The translations under genes were made by a program, and so were the position numbers. The notes beneath the pieces were generated by a model. The model was not told the DNA's origin, did not search any database, and saw only the letters and a list, made by a program, of their open reading frames with translations. From a virus, in IMG/VR virus record IMGVR_UViG_3300032753_001573, positions 1 through 64,000 of that record: a stretch of 64,000 bases of DNA; one strand, given 5' to 3'. This document shows positions 33,719 through 41,727 of the stretch, one piece after another (within the stretch, counting starts at the first letter, position 1; each line of letters begins with the position of its first letter).

Positions 33719-34507
33719 ATGACATACTACATTGTTTACAAAACGACAAATTTAATTAATGGCAAACGATATATAGGTTATCATAAAACAGATAATTTAG
33801 ATGATGGATATTTAGGATCTGGATTGGTTTTATTAAATGCTATTAAAAAATACGGTAAAGAAAATTTTATTAGAGAAACACTAGGAATGTTTAGTGATAG
33901 TAAATCTGCATTAGATTACGAACGAATGTTAATTACAGAATATGTAATATATAGCGATGATTTTTACAATTTAATGCCAGGTGGTATTGGCGGAGATGCA
34001 AAAGGCGAATCATCTCGTAATTATGGTATAAAAAAATCTACAAGTCACAAAGAAAAATTGAGTTCTTTACGAAAAGGTAGATTTACTGGAGAAAATAATC
34101 CATTTTATGGAAAAAAACACACAGATGAATTAAAGAAATGGTTCAGTGAAAGACAGATAGGCGATAAAAGTCCTGTATATGACAATACATTGTATAAATT
34201 TATAAATCATAAAACGGGCGAATGTTTCGAAGGTACACAATATCAGTTTGTACACAAATTTAACCTTGATTCAGGTAATGTTAATAAATTGGTAAGAAAA
34301 GTTGTTACGTCTTATAATATGTGGACGTTAGATGGTAATAAACCTTTGAAAAAAGGTCCAAAGATTGATGAAACTATCTATACAATATATAAGGATGATG
34401 AGATATTTGCAGGAACACGACAAGAAATAGAACACATGTTAAAAACATGTATATCTAGATTTTTGTCAGGTAAAATCAAAACATGTAAAAAATGGAAACT
34501 TAAATGA
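33719..34507 (+). CDS. GIY-YIG homing endonuclease with NUMOD-type DNA-binding repeats
   Basis: 262 aa. The N-terminal YYIVYKTTNLINGKRYIGYH is the GIY-YIG nuclease signature, with the distal catalytic Glu likely in ALDYERMLI. Residues about 105-145 (HKEKLSSLRKGRFTGENNPF, then YGKKHTDE) are NUMOD3-type modules, followed by two YKF/GTQYQF and GTRQEIEHML repeats like NUMOD1-type helix-turn-helix segments. It is highly AT-rich. It sits between a 24-codon stub and the full radical SAM gene, whose ATG overlaps the endonuclease stop (ATGA), which keeps translational coupling. Confidence 0.93.
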   Translation: MTYYIVYKTTNLINGKRYIGYHKTDNLDDGYLGSGLVLLNAIKKYGKENFIRETLGMFSDSKSALDYERMLITEYVIYSDDFYNLMPGGIGGDAKGESSRNYGIKKSTSHKEKLSSLRKGRFTGENNPFYGKKHTDELKKWFSERQIGDKSPVYDNTLYKFINHKTGECFEGTQYQFVHKFNLDSGNVNKLVRKVVTSYNMWTLDGNKPLKKGPKIDETIYTIYKDDEIFAGTRQEIEHMLKTCISRFLSGKIKTCKKWKLK

Positions 34508-35643
34508 ATAGTAATCTTAAATGGTCTGAATATGATTTTACTAAAATACCGTTTAATGACATTGTTAAATTTGGACAAAGAAGTTTATTATATAAGGATA
34601 TTTTTTGTGTAAGTTGGATCGTCGGAAGGTATTGCAACTACAATTGCAGTTATTGTTGGCCTTATGCTAGGAGTAATACTAAAGATTATAGACCGTTTGA
34701 ACTCAATCGTATGACTATGGATGAGATTAAGCGACAGAGCAGAGAACGAGGATATAACAGTTTCCATTTCAGCTTTAGCGGCGGAGAACCAACGGTATAT
34801 CCTGATTATCTTAAACTGCTAGCACACTATTCTAACGATACTGAAAATTGCAACTACCAAAGTGTGCATATGACTAGTAACATATCACAAGGAATTCGAT
34901 GGTTTGAAAAATATGTTGATACGACAAAAGATCTTCACAGAGTATCTGTTACTGCTAGTTGGCATCGCGAACAGGGTATCAAGCAAGGTGATTTAAAAGG
35001 ACATACAGAAAAATTTGCAGACAAGTTGGTATTTCTGCAAGAGAACGATGTGCAAGTAACTATAAACACAGTAATGGTACCTGAGTGGTTTGATACTCTT
35101 TATGCAGAAGCAGAATACTTTCTCAGCAGAGGCATTAATGTTACTCTCAAACCTCAAAGCGATCCCACAGCTAGCAGAGTAGTTGAGGGATATACTGCGC
35201 AGCAACTGGCTACATTACACAACGGCATGCCGCAACGAGATTTCACTGCAGTAAAGAGCAAAGTTGTTCGTCCAAAACCTCCGGTTAGCATGCATGCTAT
35301 GAGCATTAACAATGGTGATGATGCAGCAGTGCCGCAGATTATGCAGGTAGAGTTTGAAGACGATACTGGTAAGAAATGGTACATGGATCAGGCCGAGAGA
35401 TTCAATGCGTTTGATTTCAATAATTTCAAAGGTTGGGACTGCGAAAGCGGGTATCGCAGTATTATTATCAGAGAACCAGATGGTGCTATCAAACGTAGCT
35501 ATAGCTGTCAAGATAAACCTCTTGGTTACATTGAGACTGGATTCAAATTGTTTGATAAACCGATGACATGCATAAGCGATGCATGCGTTAGTAGTGCTGA
35601 TAGTAAGATACCAAAACAGCGATCTATTTCAAGAATTTTCTAG
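34504..35643 (+). CDS. Radical SAM enzyme 3
   Basis: 379 aa. RYCNYNCSYCWPYAR has the FeS cysteines at residues 44, 48 and 51, and HFSFSGGEPTVYPDYLKL the GGE motif. C-terminal Cys (WDCESGYR, YSCQDKPLG, TCISDACVSS) may bind an auxiliary cluster. The first 24 codons are a diverged duplicate of the stub upstream and probably arrived with the endonuclease. The gene ends in a 15-bp tail-to-tail overlap with the sulfotransferase-like gene. Confidence 0.88.
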   Translation: MNSNLKWSEYDFTKIPFNDIVKFGQRSLLYKDIFCVSWIVGRYCNYNCSYCWPYARSNTKDYRPFELNRMTMDEIKRQSRERGYNSFHFSFSGGEPTVYPDYLKLLAHYSNDTENCNYQSVHMTSNISQGIRWFEKYVDTTKDLHRVSVTASWHREQGIKQGDLKGHTEKFADKLVFLQENDVQVTINTVMVPEWFDTLYAEAEYFLSRGINVTLKPQSDPTASRVVEGYTAQQLATLHNGMPQRDFTAVKSKVVRPKPPVSMHAMSINNGDDAAVPQIMQVEFEDDTGKKWYMDQAERFNAFDFNNFKGWDCESGYRSIIIREPDGAIKRSYSCQDKPLGYIETGFKLFDKPMTCISDACVSSADSKIPKQRSISRIF

Positions 35644-36375
35644 GAGTTGTTCAACTTCTTGCCAATTGCGAATTATTTGTTTCTTTTCATCAAGAGTTAA
35701 CATTTTTCTAGTTAGTAGCTCATTTTGCTCTAGTTCATCTACATTAAGCGCAGTGTACGATGTATCATCTAGTCCATAGGTCTTTAACACACTGGGAATC
35801 AAGTTTACACAATCAGCAACCATTGATTCGTAGTTGATAATGCCGATGCAATCGCATTCATTTATCAATCTGTATCTATATTCGTTGTAAACATTTGTGT
35901 AACCTATTTCGGTTTTCAATTCGTCTAACGATACATCAAATGGACGTAACTCTTGTTTAAGTTTGTCTACAACATCCTGTTTGGTGGTAACCCAAACATT
36001 AGTATGTCGTGCTATATACCAACTGAGATATCGTTCTAATTGGTTGCGCTTTACTTCTATCCATTTTGCACTATGGTCAGACATCCATCGATCTAAATAT
36101 GGTATTGCAGAGGGATGAAAGGAATGTTTAATCAACCTATGTCGATGAGAAAAACTATCGTACATCTGTAAACGTTGGTCAAATTTGTTGCGGTCTGTGG
36201 TAACGATACCAGTAACCTCAAACCCAACATCGTGTTGCACTAAATTTATTGCATTGTTAGATGGTTCCCACATATCGGTGAACTCTAATCCTGCTTGTCT
36301 CAGCAATCTAGTAAAGTAATAGAATGAAAAACTTGTGCCTGTTCTAGGTAATCCTACTAAATGTAGATCGGTCAT
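35629..36375 (-). CDS. Sulfotransferase-like P-loop protein
   Basis: 248 aa. The N-terminus LHLVGLPRTGTSFSFYYFTRLL matches the 5'-phosphosulfate-binding loop of sulfotransferases (PRxGTS/T). SAKWIEVKRNQLERYLSWYIA fits the 3'-phosphate region (RNxxxRxxS-like), and the C-terminal DEKKQIIRNWQEV is typical. It would move sulfate from PAPS to an acceptor. It could instead be a related NTPase. Its start overlaps the end of the fragment upstream. Confidence 0.65.
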   Translation of the reverse strand: MTDLHLVGLPRTGTSFSFYYFTRLLRQAGLEFTDMWEPSNNAINLVQHDVGFEVTGIVTTDRNKFDQRLQMYDSFSHRHRLIKHSFHPSAIPYLDRWMSDHSAKWIEVKRNQLERYLSWYIARHTNVWVTTKQDVVDKLKQELRPFDVSLDELKTEIGYTNVYNEYRYRLINECDCIGIINYESMVADCVNLIPSVLKTYGLDDTSYTALNVDELEQNELLTRKMLTLDEKKQIIRNWQEVEQLLENS

Positions 36376-36683
36376 GGCTGTTCTATAATGTTAGCAAATG
36401 GTATGAAATCATCAATAGGTTCGGCATATTGGACTTGAAACACATACCTATCGTGCTCGTTGTTGTACATGGCGTGCACCTTTGTGGTATTCAGTATTAC
36501 AGGCTGCACCGTATAATGGTAAGTTTCACTCACTGATGAGTTATCATCTAAGCTGTCATAATACGTGACTGGTGCAAATTTATTCAATGAAGGTAACAGT
36601 GCAATACTGAGACAACTGGTACGATTTGACGAATCGTCTATGTGACGAGCAATGTGTGTACCTGCTCTAAACAGCGTGAAGAT
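36372..36683 (-). pseudogene. Fragment of a 2OG/Fe(II) oxygenase-like protein after an in-frame TAG
   Basis: The frame reads from directly after a TAG (36684-36686) to a stop at 36372-36374. It encodes LFRAGTHIARHIDDSSNR, with an HxD pair, and later TKVHAMYNNEHDRYVFQVQY, with a distal His and Arg, the usual set of metal and cosubstrate ligands of jelly-roll oxygenases. The N-terminal strands expected in such a domain are absent and there is no good start codon (only TTG 36587, inside the domain). It may be a decayed gene or be joined to the upstream 63-aa frame by TAG readthrough. Confidence 0.6.
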
Positions 36684-36875
36684 CTAGCCAGTTGATTTGA
36701 ATGGTATGTAACTGGTCATTTCAGATGCATCGATATCACCTGCATCTGCCCATTCTAAACCGACGCGAGTACCCTTCAAGCTAACATAGGCATTGTAATT
36801 ACCTACCAATGCCTTTGATACTAGTATTTCTCTAAAGGTAGATGATATGGTTTTTTTGAATTCTAGAACATTCAT
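36684..36875 (-). CDS. 63-aa protein, in frame with the oxygenase fragment across TAG
   Basis: ATG 36875 with AAAGGATG upstream, TAG at 36684-36686. The product has LEFKKTISSTFREILVSK, then NAYVSLKGTRVGLEWADAG and an acidic end. No family recognised. It continues in the same frame into the oxygenase-like segment, so it could be the N-terminal part of a gene interrupted by an amber codon, or an independent small gene. Confidence 0.55.
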   Translation of the reverse strand: MNVLEFKKTISSTFREILVSKALVGNYNAYVSLKGTRVGLEWADAGDIDASEMTSYIPFKSTG

Positions 36876-37010
36876 GTTTTTTCATCCTTTATATAGGATT
36901 TATGCAATGTAGCCGCCTATATTTGAAAGATACCGCCGCATGGCATTTCCTGCAATATTTTGCCTAACAAACATCTGATAAATTATAGTATAGTCGAGGG
37001 GAAACCATAC

Positions 37011-37577
37011 ATGAGATACGTAGAAAAGTTAGATCTAACCTTTGATATAAACGATCTGCTTCGTGGTTTAGAAACCGTGCTTGCTATATGTGACTGGCAT
37101 CCTCATCACAATCAAATTGGTCTTACACAGTCAATTGGCTCGGATGCAATCGAATCATGGTACAATGCAGCCGGAAGCTTGATTTATAAATGGAGCAACG
37201 ATCCGTTTGACAAAGACGGTGTATTAAAGAAGATTGATATAGTTAGAGCCGAATCTGATTTTTGTTATTTTGTGCGCGAGTTTTCGGATACTGTTTTTAA
37301 AGATGTTTTTGATAAGTTATCTGCGAGGTATAAGCTTGGTAGAGTTAGATTGATGAAGAGCCGACCTAAGACCTGCTTAAGCTGGCACACTGACAGTGAA
37401 AAAAGATTACATATTCCAATAATTACCAATCTCGGTGCAAGACTGGTGATAGAAGATACTGCTAATCATCTCATTGCCGACGGTAGCGTTTACATAGCAG
37501 ATACTACCAAATATCACACTGCATTTAATTCTGGCATGGAAGACAGGATACATCTAGTAGCCTGTTTATTAGATTAA
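37011..37577 (+). CDS. 2OG/Fe(II) oxygenase-like protein A
   Basis: 188 aa from ATG 37011, chosen because GAGGGG lies 9 bases upstream (TTG 36960 is possible). Ligand pattern: CLSWHTDSEKRLHIPII has the HxD, and KYHTAFNSGMEDRIHLV has the distal His and Arg. ARLVIEDTANHLIADGSVYI is the connecting sheet, as in aspartyl-hydroxylase-like jelly-roll enzymes. It is the only plus-strand member of the oxygenase series and overlaps the convergent radical SAM gene by 9 bp. Substrate unknown; amino acid or lipid hydroxylation are options. Confidence 0.7.
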   Translation: MRYVEKLDLTFDINDLLRGLETVLAICDWHPHHNQIGLTQSIGSDAIESWYNAAGSLIYKWSNDPFDKDGVLKKIDIVRAESDFCYFVREFSDTVFKDVFDKLSARYKLGRVRLMKSRPKTCLSWHTDSEKRLHIPIITNLGARLVIEDTANHLIADGSVYIADTTKYHTAFNSGMEDRIHLVACLLD

Positions 37578-38624
37578 TCTTTTTGGTTTACTGCACCATT
37601 TGATGCATGCCTTGTTAGCAGTAGTGCATTTTTGTATGGATGTTTCTAATCCATCTTTGAACCATGGGGTAGATAAGATGGTTCCTAGCGGATGTTTGAA
37701 TACATTTATATCGCCCGACGATCTAAGATTTTGTATGCGTCTTACATTTTCGTCTAGGTCTGGATTGCCGTGATCGGCTTCAGTTTGAATCCAACAGCAC
37801 GGCCAAACATTGCCCTTGTAATCCATCTGTAGTCTTGCCTGATCGGCTGCTGCGCAGGATATTTGATGCGTGTCGTCTGAATAGATCAGATCTTCAAGTT
37901 TGAAATTTCGAATCTTTCGAGTTTCTGGTAGATATGATCTCAGCTGCAAATCGGTCTGGTGTAATTCGTGTTTGATACCTTTGCGATCTGTGTACCTGTA
38001 CACATCATTGCGTTCTTGAAAGAATCTCGCAGATTCTATAACATCCCAATGATCGGCACCGTGAGCTTTTGTGAGCTCCTTGATCTCATCTAAATACGGT
38101 TGATTATGTTCAAAAACAACAGTTAGTACTCCAACGGTATTAGCACATGCGTCTGATAGAGCTTTCATGTTAGCAAGTATCTTCTTGAGACTGGTGTTCC
38201 TCCGATACCTAGCATGCATTTCTTGGTTAATACCGTCTACGTCAAATTGAGTGTGCGTGTTTTTCCCGCCTATCAATCCAAGCTGTCTCCACCATTCTGT
38301 GGTCCGTGTAGATCCGTTGGTTGTTATCTTTATGATTGTTGACGGAGAACTTTCTCTGACATATCTAACTATTTCTAACAGATCTTTGCAGGTCGTTGGT
38401 TCACCATATAATCCTGAGAATATTATCTGATTCATGTGCTGCAAGTCTTCGGGTGAGAATGCTTGCTTGAAATCATTCAGCGACCACTTCTTGCGCTCTA
38501 GAAAATCGTAGGTATCTAATGTGCCTGGCTTAAATCTGTCGCATTGTGGGCAAGCAGCATTGCACACAGAGCTAAGCTCTACTAAGACTTTCAGTTTGTT
38601 AGAATTGTATAAGTCTAACCACAT
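37569..38624 (-). CDS. Radical SAM enzyme 4 (SPASM-type)
   Basis: 351 aa. SSVCNAACPQCDRF holds cysteines 21, 25 and 28; FSGLYGEPT replaces the GGE motif. The C-terminal part has DYKGNVWPCCW and CTTANKACIKWCSK, the cysteine arrangement of a SPASM domain that binds extra FeS clusters, common in peptide-modifying enzymes. It differs from the other three radical SAM proteins in plan. Start overlaps the preceding gene's stop, so it belongs to the long minus-strand oxygenase operon. Confidence 0.88.
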   Translation of the reverse strand: MWLDLYNSNKLKVLVELSSVCNAACPQCDRFKPGTLDTYDFLERKKWSLNDFKQAFSPEDLQHMNQIIFSGLYGEPTTCKDLLEIVRYVRESSPSTIIKITTNGSTRTTEWWRQLGLIGGKNTHTQFDVDGINQEMHARYRRNTSLKKILANMKALSDACANTVGVLTVVFEHNQPYLDEIKELTKAHGADHWDVIESARFFQERNDVYRYTDRKGIKHELHQTDLQLRSYLPETRKIRNFKLEDLIYSDDTHQISCAAADQARLQMDYKGNVWPCCWIQTEADHGNPDLDENVRRIQNLRSSGDINVFKHPLGTILSTPWFKDGLETSIQKCTTANKACIKWCSKPKRLI

Positions 38625-39622
38625 TATAACACTATGGTTCCTTTGAGTATATCAACATCTCTGGCCATTTGAGCCAATAGATTAGCCCTATGAGATAAAC
38701 CCTCCGGTATGATGCCCTTGTGTAATAAGCTATTGTTTACAAAATAGTATTTGCCCGGCGTAAGAACGTATCTACCTTTTTCAAAATCCATTACCACTGG
38801 GTCGATGGGAACCATGAGTCTGAATCCGTGCATTACTGGTGTTGCATGATCCTTGTGCCAGATTGTTTCCCACCCGTTCCGGCTAATCACATAGTTGTGC
38901 CTGAATACTTTAGATTCAAGCTGTCCATATACAAACTTTGCATATTCTGGGACGCTTGGGTCAATATCTGCAGTTCCTTGTATGTTAAGCGGATGGCTGG
39001 CATATTTCTCAGTAGTAAACCCTACATGCTTTAGATAGTTGATGACTTCTGCTGCGGGTACCAAAAATTTCTGAAACCTGTCAGACACATAGTGAGGTCG
39101 CTCGCTGCCTACCCAATCGTCTAGTTCTTTCCTTAAACGTTCTGGATCTATTGGATCTATAGCTAGCTCTACTACGCAACCATACATTTCTGGAGTTTCG
39201 CCGTAATGATGTTCTACTGGTAGTGTTTCGTAGGTATCCATGGGTAGTATGTTGTGTGTCATTGCTATCTGATCAATTTCTTGATAGCGTTTGGCTATGT
39301 CGTACATATACATGCCATTTGATAATTCAATTAGATGCTGTTTGTAAACAACATCGTCATTGGATAGTGGCATGCTCATAACAACTTTGCTGATCTTTAG
39401 ATCAATAGCTTTGCCTATCATCCGATACAGTGCACCAAATTCTGCATAGAAATCATTGTTTGTGAAATCATGCACGATGTAATCTGCGATATACGTGTCG
39501 CCGTTGGCTTTGCCAGCAACTAAATGTTTGCCTGTGGTATCTACAACAACCGCATCAGATGACGACAGATCAATATCAATTGATATCGTTGGATCGGTTG
39601 GCAGTGTTAGCATGGTTTTCAT
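38624..39622 (-). CDS. 2OG/Fe(II) oxygenase-like protein B
   Basis: 332 aa from ATG 39622, which overlaps the DUF2061 stop as ATGA; the in-frame ATG at 39655 would give a 37-bp overlap. The C-terminal domain has TIWHKDHATPVMHGFRL (HxD) and SLLHKGIIPEGLSHRANLLA (distal His, Arg). The N-terminal 140 residues (SIDIDLSSSDAVVVDTTGKH and following) are a separate alpha/beta part not recognised. Possibly a hydroxylase; substrate unknown. Confidence 0.65.
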   Translation of the reverse strand: MKTMLTLPTDPTISIDIDLSSSDAVVVDTTGKHLVAGKANGDTYIADYIVHDFTNNDFYAEFGALYRMIGKAIDLKISKVVMSMPLSNDDVVYKQHLIELSNGMYMYDIAKRYQEIDQIAMTHNILPMDTYETLPVEHHYGETPEMYGCVVELAIDPIDPERLRKELDDWVGSERPHYVSDRFQKFLVPAAEVINYLKHVGFTTEKYASHPLNIQGTADIDPSVPEYAKFVYGQLESKVFRHNYVISRNGWETIWHKDHATPVMHGFRLMVPIDPVVMDFEKGRYVLTPGKYYFVNNSLLHKGIIPEGLSHRANLLAQMARDVDILKGTIVL

Positions 39623-39828
39623 TGTTTTGTGATTCCCCATTTGATTCTTAACCATATGCGTTCGTGTATGTAATAATCAAGGCTTAGAAACACATGCAGC
39701 AGTGTTGCAAATCCGGTAGCACTGCCGATGTCCCCTGTGAAAAGGTAAGTCAACGGCAGCGTTAATAACCACGCAGTTAGCCTGTAACTTATCATTCTCG
39801 TTATAGTGCGAGTATGTGTTTCTTTCAT
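39619..39828 (-). CDS. DUF2061 family membrane protein
   Basis: 69 aa with two hydrophobic segments (ISYRLTAWLLTLPLTYLFTG and ATGFATLLHVFLSLDYYI) followed by HERIWLRIKWG, the typical C-terminal pattern of DUF2061 proteins. Inner-membrane location is likely. ATGA overlaps join it to genes on both sides. Function of the family is unknown. Confidence 0.82.
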   Translation of the reverse strand: MKETHTRTITRMISYRLTAWLLTLPLTYLFTGDIGSATGFATLLHVFLSLDYYIHERIWLRIKWGITKQ

Positions 39829-40445
39829 AGGATTAACTGCGATGGTTCGAATTTGGTAGCAGAAAATGGATAATAGAAGAAATCTTGCGGTACATCATTG
39901 AATTGATGTTGTCCCATATGCTGTAAATCGTCCCAGTGTTTAAGCTTTGATCTAACATGGCTTATTCTTCGAGTAGTATGATTTAATACCATTGCCTTGA
40001 GTTTAGACGAGTGAGCATATATTGTAAAGAATAAACCTTTGCATCTCGTAGCTTTGGCAAACATGATATGTCGGTCAAAGAATCCTTGGTCGACGTATAC
40101 TATTCCGTTATATTTGCTGCGATATGCTTTGAGTATGTAATAGAACATATTTACTCTGAGAAACTTATTTCCTGCAGTGTCGTCGTACACCTTTGCCCCG
40201 CCCATGCTTACTACTTTACCATCCTCGAGCGCAACTTCTATGGCATCAAATCCTACATCAAACCATTTACGGTTTGAATACTTGTATGCATCCTCACTGT
40301 AATTGGTTATCCACCAATTGTGATTTTCTGTAACTGACAGTAATTCTGTGTCAATGCTTAGATCATCTCTGTAGATAGATTTTCTAAATTCAGCAAGGCG
40401 CTGGTCTGTTGGATCGTATATGGTGGTTAGCTCAAAATCTTGCAT
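39825..40445 (-). CDS. Unknown protein, possible acyltransferase-like fold
   Basis: 206 aa. EDGKVVSMGGAKVYD followed by FLRVNMFYYILKAYRSK resembles the central strand and pyrophosphate-helix region of GNAT acyltransferases, but the classical RxxGxG/A loop is not seen, so the call is weak. The C-terminal half is basic and aromatic (LKHWDDLQHMGQHQF, FYYPFSATKFEP). Start and stop overlap both neighbours, so it is translated with the oxygenase genes. Confidence 0.45.
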   Translation of the reverse strand: MQDFELTTIYDPTDQRLAEFRKSIYRDDLSIDTELLSVTENHNWWITNYSEDAYKYSNRKWFDVGFDAIEVALEDGKVVSMGGAKVYDDTAGNKFLRVNMFYYILKAYRSKYNGIVYVDQGFFDRHIMFAKATRCKGLFFTIYAHSSKLKAMVLNHTTRRISHVRSKLKHWDDLQHMGQHQFNDVPQDFFYYPFSATKFEPSQLIL

Positions 40446-41068
40446 TATGATAATGATGCTACCATATCATCAAATCTCAGCATCGAATCCCAGGATACCG
40501 ACACTCGACGATAATTGTCTGGATGGCCAATTTCAGCTTCCCAGGCATTGTGCAGTGATGAAACTCTAAATATTATTGGACGATTGCCGCTAATTATTTC
40601 TGCTGGTGTGGTATCTAACGGACAGCTGTAACGTTTCTTATCTACCGGGTCGCCTAGAGCAACTCCTAGCTTTAGAGGTTTGATCTCTATTATCTGGTCG
40701 GGTGTTGGTTCAAAGAATGCGGTACCGGCATAGTCGCTATAATAGATCGGGAAGAACAGATTGCTGTCTACGCTTTCGTGATCGTGTGGCAGATTTAGGT
40801 ATGTGTGCCTGCCCTTGTATTCGAGAAATGTCATGCGCTTGTCTAGATTATATTTCGCTCTGAATTCTTCCATCTCTGGAAACAACGCACTGACCTCGTC
40901 AAACGTGCTGTCTCTTAAGAACAGTGCTTCTTTGACAGGCCTATATTTTGGTATCAATTTGATATGATCATAAACATTGCGCAGATAGTCTGACATCATT
41001 ACGATGTCTGGCACATGCTCTGTTGAATAGAAATATTTGCCGCTCTTGCCAGTTTTGTCCATGATCAT
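40445..41068 (-). CDS. 2OG/Fe(II) oxygenase-like or cupin-like protein C
   Basis: 207 aa. YLNLPHDHESVDSNLFFPIY supplies candidate metal ligands (HxH), IIFRVSSLHNAWEAEIGH the distal His, and YRRVSVSWDSM the Arg expected for 2-oxoglutarate. A second start lies at 41062. It probably shares the jelly-roll fold of its neighbours, but the HDH rather than HxD pattern leaves doubt. Confidence 0.55.
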   Translation of the reverse strand: MIMDKTGKSGKYFYSTEHVPDIVMMSDYLRNVYDHIKLIPKYRPVKEALFLRDSTFDEVSALFPEMEEFRAKYNLDKRMTFLEYKGRHTYLNLPHDHESVDSNLFFPIYYSDYAGTAFFEPTPDQIIEIKPLKLGVALGDPVDKKRYSCPLDTTPAEIISGNRPIIFRVSSLHNAWEAEIGHPDNYRRVSVSWDSMLRFDDMVASLS

Positions 41069-41078
41069 TATATTCCTG

Positions 41079-41672
41079 TCAATCTACGTCTATGTAACCC
41101 ATATTATGTAAGATAACACAGGATTCTTCCCAGCTGGCCTCAGACATCTCCCACTTGATGATGGTACGAGTCTCACCTTTGGGCATGTTATTGAACCCCT
41201 TATGTATGATATCACTGCGGAACAAGCAAGGCATACCAGTGCTGGTGAGCATGGCTTCGGTATGGATCGGCTCTAGATCCTCGACGTTTTCTACTAGATA
41301 GCTGTCCTTGTAGAGATCATTCTTGAATCTAACTTCTGTCTTGCAAGTATACCAGGTGCTAGGACTGTGTGCTTCGCAGTTGAGGATGGGCCAGTTGATG
41401 CTGGCTGCTCCACCGCTACCAGGTGTACCTTGTATATGCGGGGGAAATTCTCTGGCAAGGCGGTTGGTATTGAGGACAAAGAAGTGTTCACGCAATGACG
41501 GTATCTGCTTGCGCAGTTCTACGGCAAAATCATAATGCGATACTTGGCATCTATAGTTAAGACCAAACTTGTAGGTATCGTCTCTGCGTCTTGCTTCTTT
41601 TTGTATATCATCCCACTGCTGGAAGCTTAGCAACGGCTTCTTAAAGTTTATGATGTATTTGTTTTCGAACAT
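41079..41672 (-). CDS. 2OG oxygenase-like or cupin-like protein D
   Basis: 197 aa. The C-terminal MPCLFRSDIIHKGFNN and GETRTIIKWEMS look like the distal His and Arg strands of jelly-roll oxygenases. The proximal site is less clear (FPPHIQGTPGSGG, giving HxQ). It may be a diverged or inactive paralogue that binds a ligand. Separated from the next upstream gene by 55 bases and from the downstream gene by 10. Confidence 0.5.
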   Translation of the reverse strand: MFENKYIINFKKPLLSFQQWDDIQKEARRRDDTYKFGLNYRCQVSHYDFAVELRKQIPSLREHFFVLNTNRLAREFPPHIQGTPGSGGAASINWPILNCEAHSPSTWYTCKTEVRFKNDLYKDSYLVENVEDLEPIHTEAMLTSTGMPCLFRSDIIHKGFNNMPKGETRTIIKWEMSEASWEESCVILHNMGYIDVD

Positions 41673-41727
41673 TGCGATAGAACTTTCTGCTATGAATGTT
41701 ATATGATAACGGTTCGTCCAAAAACTA

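Noticed and set aside
39825-40445. Firm call as GNAT acetyltransferase
   Set aside because: The acetyl-CoA loop motif is not visible; kept as a weak possibility.
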